Assembly (NCBI GenBank): GCA_032718475.1
Contig: JAUCBJ010002762.1
Location: 105,142 to 169,141, forward strand
DNA length: 64,000 bases
Source: Nemertoderma westbladi
Lineage: Eukaryota; Xenacoelomorpha; Nemertodermatida; Nemertodermatidae
Direction: 5' to 3'
Notes under the pieces: generated by a model
The model's database searches: none
What the model was told of the DNA's origin: nothing
Seen by the model: the letters and a program-made list of their open reading frames with translations, nothing else
Translations under genes and position numbers: made by a program
In this document: positions 43,761 to 53,350 of the stretch, in pieces
Layout: the number at the start of each line of letters is the position of its first letter
Position numbering within the stretch: position 1 is the first letter of the stretch

Positions 43761-44560
43761 TCAGGTTCCGGTAATCTTTATAGGAATCACGCTAAACCCT
43801 TTCAATTGGTTCTGTGTGAGGAGTGTTATCCCCCGCATGCACATAAAAGGTGTCATCTTCCTCCTCGTCCTCGTCCTCTTCCGATGATCCTGATTGATCC
43901 ATACAGTCAGTATAGAAGGTACGGATTTCGCGAGGTGCGCGCTCGTTAGAAAGTGCGTCGCATCTAGCCGCTTTATCTGGATGCTCTCATCGAAAGCGTT
44001 TAGTCGGAGTATGACTATTCGTGTGGAGTAACGCGTCGTGGTTATGTCCACATAGAGGACATGTATCGTCGTTTGGGCAGTCCTTCCGGACGTGTCCAGG
44101 CATGGTATATCTCCAATAAGAATCCAACGGGCGAATTTGGAGTCTTCTCTCTTTAACTCCCAACTCTCTAAAGGTGCGACATCCACGTAGTTTATGTCCG
44201 CTGTAGTTTCTGCTGTTCCGTTCACAATATGGGCGTCCCACAAAATCTGCCGGCAACTGTTGTCGTGGCTGTTTGGTGCCGATAGGCGTCAGAACTTTAG
44301 AAGTGTCTGTTGGGGTGGCATAAGTCATGGCTTTCGCGTTTGTCGGAAATGGTTTGGTCTGATTCAGCGCAGCAATCGCTATTCCTTCTGCCGCTATGTG
44401 GTGGTCAGTGTAGTTTGATCGGGTCTCGACCACGGCCTCTCGCGAAATCAATTGATAGACTTCGGTAAGCTTTAATAGCCCGCCAGCCTCTTCACGCTGA
44501 TACTCAATCCGTCGCCATTCTCGTTGTAACCAATAATGGAGTCTACCGATTATTCTGATT
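43761..44560 (-). pseudogene. BEL/Pao Gag C-terminal remnant with zinc knuckle
   Basis: Begins with REWRRIEYQREEAGGLL and LTEVYQLISREAVVETRSNY (end of a DUF1759-like domain), then after a frame change VRKDCPNDDTCPLCGHNHDA and LLH, the C-x4-C-x2-C...HH-type knuckle of Pao Gag. Two overlapping frames (43987-44451 and 43761-44243) show the break near 44000-44200. The second frame ends at a TGA (43761-43763) directly before the protease and in the same frame as it, which could be a decayed sense codon or a readthrough site. Confidence 0.7.
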
Positions 44561-44840
44561 AGAACTGTCAGTGCATTGGCGTATTCGAGTTGTCCTCATG
44601 GACCGTAAAGTCCCTATAGCGTTTTTGATTTCATCAGATCAGATCGATCAGTTTCGAAATGCTTCCCCCTCTACAGAGGTCTTCAATGATAGATTTAGAT
44701 GATAGATTACCTTGCGTTGAACACACAGGTGATATCTCCTTCGGTTTTACGACTACGAACGGTTTCCCTGGAACCGTAGGTCTGATAATGGGGATAACTT
44801 GAGGGAAACGCTTGCAGGAATCCTCAACGAACTCTTCTCC

Positions 44841-45626
44841 TCAATCAATCGTTCCTACGCTCCCTGCCTTGATTCGCTTCTTAATTCCGCGATACCGAGT
44901 TTCCATACTATCCAATGCAGACAAGTCGTGTCCAGCTTGAGATCTTATAGATCTATCTCTCGCGTCGAGTTCGAGATCCTCTCGCGCATTCGCTAACTGT
45001 TGTGATCTACGGTTCAGTTCAAACTGGAGTTGCATTTCTCTCTCGTGTCGGTCTGCCTCTTGTTGTTGTGCCGTTAGTTCCGCTTCCTGAATGGCGAGTC
45101 GAGATTTTATTTGTCGCGCCTCCAACTGAGCAAGAGCGTCAGATGCTGCCTTCTTCCATGCTAATTCATCCGCTGCTGCCGCTGCCGCGGCTTCTCGCGC
45201 TAAGTCTTCTCTTAATCTCCGCATCTCCGAGGTCTCGAATTCAGCTTGGGCCTGAAGTTTCGCGATTTTTGCCTCATCTTCTCGGCATTGTCTCTCTCCC
45301 TCGATAGCAACTTGTGCCATCTGCTGTTGAGCTTCTTCCTCGGCGACATGTTGTTGGCATGCAACCTCTTGTTGTTGTCGAGTTATCACCGACGTCGTCC
45401 GACTAACGTCGCCAACATCGCTCCGTATGCTGCTGACGAATGATCTGTCCAATGGTGGAACAGGGTAGGCTCGCAAGCATTTCGTAACTAGAACTTGCGT
45501 CATCCCTCGCGGTTCGACTTCCAGTTCCTCGATCTGTACGCCGCATCTACGAAGAAAATCGGTGAGCGTTTCTAACCTTCCGTCCAGGAGATATAGTTCT
45601 TCTTCCTCTTCGGGTTGTGTATGCCT
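44841..45626 (-). pseudogene. BEL/Pao Gag, coiled-coil N-terminal part (truncated)
   Basis: The frame is open to the junction at 45626 (PEEEEELYLLDGRLETLTDF), so the start codon is lost. Residues encoded at 44880-45400 form a long Gln/Glu/Ala/Arg-rich heptad-like stretch (EIAKLQAQAEFETSEMRRL, REMQLQFELNRRSQQLANA) expected to be a coiled coil, as in the N-terminal Gag of Pao elements, where it mediates multimerisation. It contains one decayed palindromic repeat (45464). The frame stops at 44841; the DUF1759 core expected next is missing apart from its end. Confidence 0.65.
45464..45483 (-). repeat. Palindromic 20-bp dispersed repeat, copy 8 (partly decayed)
   Basis: GGTAGGCTCGCAAGCATTTC inside the coiled-coil Gag frame, read in another frame as KCLRAYP. 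Confidence 0.7.
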
Positions 45627-45812
45627 ACCTATAATGTAACCAACGCCTTAACCATCTGACCACTGCGCCAATAGAGTCACCGATGAATTAACGTGTACTA
45701 ATATGAATAGGCATAATACATTACTGTAATTAAGTCAAAATACGTCGGATTTTAGAAAGTTTTTACATTATACTACAAATTCTACTTAACAGCGAAATAA
45801 TCCATCAGAATA
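45627..45812. repeat. Right copy of the 185-bp direct repeat
   Basis: Matches 24810-24995. It starts abruptly at the broken Gag frame of the minus-strand BEL (GTGTATG then CCTACCTATAATG), and lacks the B-box half seen at the left copy. Confidence 0.88.
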
Positions 45813-45929
45813 GTATTACAAAAAAAGGTGCTTCTAATTATCCCACAGAATTAAAAATGTGCTAATTCGATCCGCAACAGTCGATTTAGTTGGTGTAGAC
45901 ACCATCAAAACTGGCTTATATGAAATATC

Positions 45930-45978
45930 GCATTCTTAAAAATGCAGCTGCAATGCAGCATGCCGATCCTAGTAGTAG
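45930..45978 (+). mobile_element. LINE family A micro-insertion, 49 bp
   Basis: GCATTCTTAAAAATGCAGCT through CCGATCCTAGTAGTAG is the bare 3' tail of family A. It is flanked by a 13-bp target duplication TATATGAAATATC (45917-45929 and 45979-45991), inserted in the intron just upstream of EGF exon 2. Confidence 0.92.
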
Positions 45979-46027
45979 TATATGAAATATCACAATAATA
46001 TAAATAATATTATAAATTAATCAACAG

Positions 46028-46168
46028 ATATAGATGAGTGCGCTGCTGATACTCACGGATGCACTGAAAGTGCCACTACAACTGAAAGTTGTACAAACAA
46101 TGAGGGAAGCTATCAATGTGAATGTAAAGCTGGATTCATACCAACCGCCAATCCAGAGATTTGCCAAG
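46028..46168 (+). CDS. EGF-like (calcium-binding type) exon, copy 2
   Basis: A 141-nt, phase 1-1 exon between ATTAATCAACAG and GTAATA. It reads D(I)DEC with six cysteines and [12 protein letters not shown] in the hydroxylation-motif position, ending in IPTANPEICQG. About 85-90% identical to copy 1 in DNA, with the upstream intron (ATATCACAATAATATAAATA) also shared. No stop or frameshift, so it can still be used. Exon order relative to copies 3 and 4 is the same strand. Confidence 0.88.
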
Positions 46169-46358
46169 GTAATACATAAATTTGTTTATTATTAGTATTA
46201 CATTATTACACATTACACGTTAGATGTGGGGCGAGCCACGAAGTGAGTGAGCCTTAGCGTTGGGGTACACATTACATAGATGTGTGTATTGTAAAAGACT
46301 GAAGGCTATTAATTGATATGTAAAGTTTGTATAAAAGTTTATATAAAATATAATATGT

Positions 46359-46385
46359 GATATATATATATATATATATATATAT
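46359..46385. repeat. (TA)n microsatellite
   Basis: About 13 TA dinucleotides in AT-rich intron DNA. Confidence 0.9.
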
Positions 46386-46639
46386 TACATAATAAATATA
46401 ATATAATATAAAATATTTTTTTATATATACTTATATATTTTTTAATCACTAAACCGGTAGGTAAGTAATACCCCAATACAAAATTAAAAGCAACCATGGC
46501 GAGATTTTGTAGCAATCACTGATCAGCTAATGACAGGAATAAAATACCCAGTCACTATTTTTCACTCATCACTATTTATTTATAAGAAATGCAAATATTC
46601 TTACGTTGAAAAATAACAAATATCGCGAAAATAAATAAA

Positions 46640-49015
46640 ATTCTATGATTAGCGAGTTAGCTAAGAAAATTTTGGCGTTAGTAAAAATATAACAATACTT
46701 TGTTAGGTGAGTTAGCTGAGAAAATCTTGGCGTTATTAAAAATATAACACTACTTTGTTAGGGGAGTTATCTGAGAAAATCTTGGCGTTAGTAAAAATAT
46801 AACAATACTTTGTTAGGGGAGTTGGCTGAGAAAATATTGGCGTTAGAAAACATATAACAATACTTTGTTAGGGGAGTTAGCTGAGAAAATCTTGGCGTTA
46901 GATGAAATATAACAATACTTTGTTAGAGGAGTTAGCTAAGAAAATCTTGGTGTTAGTAAATATATAACAATACTTTGTTAGGGGAGTTAGCTGAGAAAAT
47001 CTTGGCGTTAGTAAAAATATAACAATACTTTGTTAGGGGAGTTAGCTAAGAAAATATTGGCGTTAGTAAATAAATATATAACAATACTTTGATAGGGGAG
47101 TTAGCTAAGAAAATTTTGGCGTTATTAAAAATATAACAAGCATTTGTTAGGGGAGTTAGCTAAGAAAATCTTGGCGTTAGTTAATAAATATATAACAATA
47201 CTTTGATAGGTGAGTTAGCTGAGAAAATCTTGGCGTTATTAAAAATATAACACTACTTTGTTAGGGGAGTTAACTGAGAAAATCTTGGCGTTAGTAAAAA
47301 TATAACAATACTTTATTAGGGGAGTTGGCTGAGAAAATATTGGCGTTAGAAAAAATATAACAATACTTTGTTAGGGGAGTTAGCTGAGAAAATCTTGGCG
47401 TTAGATGAAATATAACAATACTTTGTTAGAGGAGTTAGCTAAGAAAATCTTGGTGTTAGTAAATATATAACAATACTTTGTTAGGGGAGTTAGCTGAGAA
47501 AATCTTGGCGTTAGTAAAAATATAACAATACTTTGTTAGGGGAGTTAGCTAAGAAAATATTGGCGTTAGTAAATAAATATATAACAATACTTTGATAGGG
47601 GAGTTAGCTAAGAAAATTTTGGCGTTATTAAAAATATAACAAGCATTTGTTAGGGGAGTTAGCTAAGAAAATCTTGGCGTTAGTTAATAAATATATAACA
47701 ATACTTTGATAGGGGAGTTAGCTAAGAAAATCTTGGTGTTAGTAAATATATAACAATACTTTGTTAGGGGAGTTAACTGAGAAAATCTTGGCGTTAGTAA
47801 AAATATAACAATACTTTATTAGGGGAGTTAGCTGAAAAAATCTTGGCGTTAGTAAAAATATAACAATACTTTGTTAGGGGAGTTAGCTAAGAAAATCTTG
47901 GTGTTAGTAAAAACATAACAAGCATTTGTTAGGGGAGTTAGCTAAGAAAATATTGGCGTTAGTAAAAATATAACAATACTTTGTTAGGGGAGTTAACTGA
48001 GAAAATCTTGGTGTTAGTAAATAATATAACAATACTTTGTTAGGTGAGTTAGCTGAGAAAATCTTGGCGTTAGTAAAAATATAACAATACTTTATTAGGG
48101 GAGTTAGCTGAGAAAATCTTGGCGTTAGTAAAAATATAACAATACTTTGTTAGGGGAGTTAGCTAAGAAAATATTGGCGTTAGTAAAAATATAACAATAC
48201 TTTGTTAGGGGAGTTAGCTAAGAAAACCTTGGCCTTAGTAAAAATATAAGAAAATCTTGGCGTTAGTAAAAATATAACAATACTTTGTTAGGGGAGTTAG
48301 CTAAGAAAATATTAGCGTTAGTAAAAATATAACAATACTTTGTTAGGGGAGTTAGCTAAGAAAACCTTGGCCTTAGTAAAAATATAAGAAAATCTTGGCG
48401 TTAGTAAAAATATAACAATACTTTGGTAGGGGAGTTAGCTGAGAAAATCTTGGCGTTAGTAAAAATATAACAATACTTTGTTAGGGGATTTAGCTGAGAA
48501 AATCTTGGCGTTAGTAAAAATATAACAATAATTTGTTAGGGGAGTTGGCTAAGAAAATCTTGGCGTTATTAAATATATAACAATACTTTGTTAGGTGAGT
48601 TAGCTAAGAAAATCTTGGCGTTAGTAAAAATATAACAAGAATTTGTTAGAGGAGTTAGCTAAGAAATTTTTGGCGTTAGTAAAAATCTAACAATAATTTG
48701 TTAGGGGCGTTGGCTAAGAAAATCTTGGCGTTAGTAAAAATATAACAATACTTTGGTAGGGGAGTTAGCTGAGAAAATCTTGGCGTTAGTAAAAATATAA
48801 CAATACTTTGTTAGGGGAGTTAGCTGAGAAAATCTTGGCGTTAGTAAAAATATAACAAGAATTTGTTAGAGGAGTTAGCTAAGAAATTTTTGGCGTTAGT
48901 AAAAATATAACAATAATTTGTTAGGGGCGTTGGCTAAGAAAATCTTGGCGTTATTAAATATATAACAATACTTTATTAGGGGAGTAGCTGAGAAAATCCT
49001 GGCGTTAGTAAAAAT
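46640..49015. repeat. 55-bp minisatellite, about 43 copies
   Basis: The unit TTAGGGGAGTTAGCTGAGAA AATCTTGGCGTTAGTAAAAA TATAACAATACTTTG repeats with point variants (GCTAAG/GCTGAG, GGCGTTA/GGTGTTA, TAAATAAATATATA). Multi-unit blocks recur, for example about 46690-47190 and 47215-47700. Leader sequence at 46587-46640 matches that of the single-unit copy at 15150-15330. Confidence 0.95.
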
Positions 49016-49019
49016 ATAT

Positions 49020-49258
49020 CAATGATGAAAAATCAATGATGAACTTATAATCAACTACTGTTTTAAAGTTATTTTCCTGACTGTGGTATTTTGTTGCAAG
49101 CTATTGACACTATAAAGTTGGGCCGGAACAAAATGATGAATTTATAATCAACTACTGTTTTAAAGTTATTTTGCTGACTGTGGTATTTTGTTGCAAGCTA
49201 TCGTTGACACCGTATATAACTATAAAATGATGAACTTATAATCAACTACTGTTTCTGG
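49020..49258. repeat. Tandem repeat of about 100 bp, 2.5 copies
   Basis: AATGATGAACTTATAATCAA and CTACTGTTTTAAAGTTATTT then TGGTATTTTGTTGCAAGCTA recur from about 49029, 49132 and 49227. Confidence 0.8.
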
Positions 49259-49507
49259 CATGGGACCTCCTCCATTTGAGGGTAATTTCGGCTCAGGTAG
49301 GAGTTCAGATGATACTCTGCCTTCTGTCTATACATTTTTTGTGGCGAAGTCAGGAACAGAATTCACAATAGCTCAACTACAACCATGCAAGTGTAGTAAA
49401 TACCCCAGTAGGGTGGAAAACTTAGTTTGTTTGTTTTCGATTATCCTTCTTGGTGGCTTATTTTAAATATCACAATAATATAAATAATATTATAAATTAA
49501 TCAACAG

Positions 49508-49648
49508 ATGTAGATGAGTGCGCTGATGGTACTCACGGATGCATTGAAAGTGCCACTACAACTGAAAGTTGTACAAACAATGAGGGAAGCTATCAATGTG
49601 AATGTAAAGTTGGATTCATACCAACCGCCTTTCCAGAGATTTGCCAAG
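49508..49648 (+). CDS. EGF-like (calcium-binding type) exon, copy 3
   Basis: A 141-nt, phase 1-1 exon with all six cysteines (DVDEC, HGC, ESC, QCEC, IC). Differences from copy 2 include CADGTHGC and [11 protein letters not shown]. Upstream intron GGCTTATTTTAAATATCACA is shared with copies 1 and 4; the downstream intron is interrupted 15 bp after the donor by the transposon at 49670-53344. No frame damage. Confidence 0.88.
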
Positions 49649-50224
49649 GTAATATATAAATGTGTATTATACGGTGGTGATTTCCGGCCATTTACTACTT
49701 TATCGAGTATTTTTTTCATTTTTTTCGAAAGTAAGTATTTTTTTCATTTTTTTTTGAAAGTAAGTATTTTTTTCATTTTTTTTTTCAAAAGTAAGTATTA
49801 TTTTAATTTTTTTCAAAAATAAGTATTTCTTTCGAAAATTTTTTTTCATTCTTTATGTAGTGATTTCAGGCTTTTCGTTTCATTTCCTATTCATATGCAG
49901 TAGAGTAATGTGGTAATGTACAGTAGTGGGACAATAGGCCCTTTTCACTGTGTCAGTACAGTGTTAGTTCCGGTCCGGTAGAAGGCCTAATTCTTTTGTT
50001 TACGTCCTTGTCAGTAACAAATAGGTCGTTCCTGTTTGCGGGCATACATTTTGGTAATCTCTTTGGTTACAGTAGTTATAATGACATTTTTGTCTTGTCA
50101 TTTATAGCTGTGGATTGAATATACAGTAGTAGCCTAGCTTACAGTAGACTACTACCATAAATACCATTACAGTAGAACGTTATACAGTAGAATAGTGAAT
50201 AGTACAGGCCTACATATATTCTGA

Positions 50225-51290
50225 TTGATACCTATGTGTGCGTGCAGGGACCTAGAACTGTCAATGGCTTCAAGGAGGACACTATTTGAAAATGTTCATC
50301 GGGAAATGTTTGGAGTGATGGAGGTTGGATGGATGTTATCAACCAACATATTAGTGGTGGTGGTGGTGCCCAAACATCTGGGAGAGAATGTGCTTCTAGG
50401 TCTACTGTATAGACACTGGTTCCAAACATCCCATATGTTTCAATCGTCCAGGCATTGGAAAATCTATAAGACGACTAAAAAATAGTGGTAAAAGCAGTGG
50501 ACGTGGAATGGCGAAGTACAGTTATGTGACGTTCTCTTTTAAAGTGGTCGTCCTCAGCTTATTCGGAACCTGTTAGGTGAAGGATCGAAATTACGAATTA
50601 CAGTTCAAATGGATGCAAGTGTTGAAGACACAATTAAAGAAGGTGTTTCTATTATATTCCCAAACGGTGAAAACAAGCAATTACGTCAATTGGAACTACC
50701 ATTTGCCAGGTCCCAGTACCATCACTTTACCTTAGTGAATCAGGACAATGATGATTTAGCCGTATATGATAGTTTGCGAGAGTAGGCCTACTGTGCTCAG
50801 AGATGTGTTGAGTCCTGGCGCATTCGCCCCATTGTTATTTGGTACCCGAAACCGAAACCAAATATAGACGCAACATTGAATAGTGGTAATTAATCATCAT
50901 TGATCAGTGCTTCTACAGATAATCAGCCGATAATATGTACCAGTACCTATCGAGAATTCTGATGGTAGACGTTTAATGTGCCCAGTATTTTACAAAACTC
51001 GGCCACGTTAGTGAATCTGTTTGTCTCAGTTGTGCAAATGATATTGAATTTACCGTATCGGAAGAGGTTGATCCTTTGAAATCGCCTGACGATTCGGTAA
51101 TAGAATGCTTAGAAGAAGCTGTTTGGCTACCTCAGCCTACTCCATTATCCCGTGAGGAACTCGCTAGTCGACGCATTGCCCACTTGGATAATACTAATAA
51201 TAATATTATTGATCTTGTTAATGTTGACATGTCTTCTGCCCAACCTTCATGTAGTGATGTCCTTTCAAATCAACATGATAAAGTTTAATT
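50225..51290 (+). pseudogene. Second, decayed frame of the 3.7-kb transposon
   Basis: Scattered plus-strand frames opposite to the transposase: MASRRTLFENVHREMFGV (50260), a KSSGRGMAKYSYVTFSFK stretch (50492), VSIIFPNGENKQLRQLELPF (50650) and CPVFYKTRPRYVSESVCLSC with a following acidic segment (50980-51288). Repeated short direct copies (TTAATGTTGACATGTCTTC near 51218 and 51335) lie at the end. No family recognised; the paired Cys motifs may be zinc ligands. Confidence 0.45.
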
Positions 51291-52269
51291 TTTTGGTGAT
51301 GTTTTAGAGGGTGGTTCGCAATCTACTGAGGTAGTTAATGTTAACATGTCTTCAGTTCATGCTTCAGGTAGTAACGAAGTTTCTTCTTTGCAAGGCATTA
51401 CATTCAGTGTAAAGGGCATTGACATGAACGCGGACTGACGTGACGCGGACTGACTGACTTTAACGGAAACGTTGAAATCGAGTTTATTAGCTTGGAAACA
51501 TTTCGATGATTGTTCGCGCTTTTAGACCTTTAGCAGTTTAACCTGCCAATTTTAGGTGTCTTCTAGTTTATAAATCGACTTTAGCCTATAACAAGTATTT
51601 GATACACATAAAGTTACATTAGCCGAAGCCAGCCTATGCGCGATCATTCACCCACGGTTAAGGGAGACTAGATTCGGATGCTCTGACCTTATTGCGGTGT
51701 AGACTTACTGTATTATTCGATTGATCGTTAATATATAATCTCTGACAAATATTATTCACTTTCGGGAAATATTAACAGTTCCTTTAGGACGTGGCGCTCT
51801 AAGTATGTAAACACACATGTTATGACTTACACTAAACACAACGGGATGGCTAATGATTTTCGTATAAAGCGCATTCTTTAGGAAATGCTTTGTTATCTGT
51901 CACACTCATGCACACTACCGCACACTGCTGCAGACTGATCTGCCGACCTTCACTAAATTTGATCATATATAAGGAGAATAGCAACTGACACATGTAGGGA
52001 TTATGAAATAGCATTCAATTCACTCCAAAACCACTATAATGTAAGTCGCAATTGCTACAGGTAACGGGTCCGTCCCTCTTACCTTCAGTATATCAAGAAG
52101 ATTGGGGTTTTATGAATATTTATCGATATTCTACAAATATAACAACATATCCATCAACTTATAACAATTAATAACCGACAGTAAACAGAAGTAAAATAAT
52201 GCGGTAGGACAGGTATGTATGGTTCGTGTGTACTGACTGATAACAGTTATACGTTCCTATAATCAAGGC
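51291..52269. other. Non-coding centre of the 3.7-kb transposon
   Basis: No supported frame or repeat between the two damaged genes. Confidence 0.5.
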
Positions 52270-53110
52270 CGTCTAATGTTTGGCTAAAGTCTGAAACTCA
52301 GAATAATTCCAAAGCCGATGTTCAAATGCCGAAAATTGACTCCTTACAGTGTGGTTTAGTGTATGCCATATTCCCCATAATTTGGACATCCACTGTGTTA
52401 TCAATTTGATGAAGATAATTTGGCGAATCCAAGTATAAAAGTTTCTTGAGCTCTTCCCTTTGAGATGAGTGGAATCGGCAGCAGCTCGACCGTCTTCCTT
52501 CATTGAATGATCTTAAATAACGTTGTATTAACTCATCATTAACGTTCTCGGTCCCTATGTCTGAACGTATTACATGAGGCACTCCGCCAAGTTCATTTAT
52601 GCTATCTATGAAATATTGCCCTATAATGAATGGATCGTTATTTGATGAACCGCACTTTAGCCAGATTAACTTACGGCTATATCCGTCTATGGAACCGTGG
52701 ACAGCCAAACCATATGGTTTTAATTTATCCCAACCATCAATATGATGAAGGAAATTTGGTCCCAAGGAATGATACACCCGAGGTACGGTTTTATGACCTA
52801 TTCGACTTTTAACACCATCAGAATCAATAACTCGCTGAATGCAAGAAACAACTTCTTCACGGGCAAATATCCCATATTTTTTAAACATAATTCTCTTCAT
52901 GTGCCGGTAGCCACATGATGGTTCGCGTTTAATTGCTGCCACTATATGTGGGATATCTCCTACATAAAATTGTTTTCTAAGGTTAAGTCGATGCATGTGA
53001 CGTCGAATTGTCCTTGTAGACACAATCACATTGTGGTTTTCCTTGCAAAGTTTCCTAATTTCGTCATACGAATAGCCGTGATCAAAATAGTCATGAAAAG
53101 CCTCTTCCAT
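52270..53110 (-). pseudogene. Integrase-like transposase, C-terminus broken
   Basis: Starts MEEAFHDYFDHGYSYDEIRK. An N-terminal helix-turn-helix (YDEIRKLCKENHNVIVSTRT then IRRHMHRLNL) is followed by an rve-type core: FLHHIDGWDKLKPYGLAVHG with first Asp, then GGVPHVIRSDIGTENVN with second Asp. In related proteins the catalytic Glu follows in an NQRIERLWRD block; here the frame degrades after 52520 (deletion and frame change into 52273-52503) and no such block is seen. The start is well placed, about 235 bp from the right TIR. It would have cut and pasted this element; the copy is inactive. Confidence 0.8.
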
Positions 53111-53350
53111 TACAGTAATATAAATTAGCTATTTAACATTGGGTCATTTCAATACAGAAAAACAATTACAGCACATAATATTATAATAATATTGAACAGT
53201 TAAGAAACATTATCCAATAAATGAAAAAAATACTTGCGAAAAAAATGAAAAAAATACTTTCGAAAAAATGAAAAAAATACTTAGTTTCGAAAAAAATGAA
53301 AAAAATACTAAAAAAGTAGTAAATGGCCGGAAATCACCACCGTAGTATTA

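Larger units (their letters stand above)
38807..45626 (-). mobile_element. Old BEL/Pao retrotransposon, gag-pol, decayed (minus)
   Basis: Read on the minus strand: coiled-coil Gag (44841-45626), Gag remnant with zinc knuckle (43761-44560), aspartic protease and linker (42423-43760), RT-RNase H (40840-42429), a degenerate tetrapeptide-repeat region, integrase (38807-40083). It is cut off at 45626 by the direct repeat copy, so its 5' LTR is missing, and no 3' LTR was recognised after 38807. At least three stops and four one-base frame changes are present. Much older than the plus-strand BEL at 27924-37710; the two do not share DNA-level similarity in gag that I can see. Confidence 0.88.
49670..53344. 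mobile_element. 3.7-kb DDE (IS3-like/integrase-type) DNA transposon in an EGF intron
   Basis: Terminal inverted repeats begin TACGGTGGTGATTTCCGGCC and continue through CATTTACTAC, then into T-rich GTATTTTTTTCATTTTTTTC arrays mirrored at the right end (53221-53318). A 6-bp target duplication GTATTA lies at 49664-49669 and 53345-53350. The paralogous intron after EGF exon 4 has the uninterrupted site (TTTGTATTAGCATTATTAC, about 57230), confirming the insertion. Encodes a damaged integrase-like transposase (minus) and a second decayed frame (plus). TACGG ends with a 6-bp duplication and an rve-like transposase recall the IS3EU group; that assignment is from memory and tentative. Confidence 0.9.
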
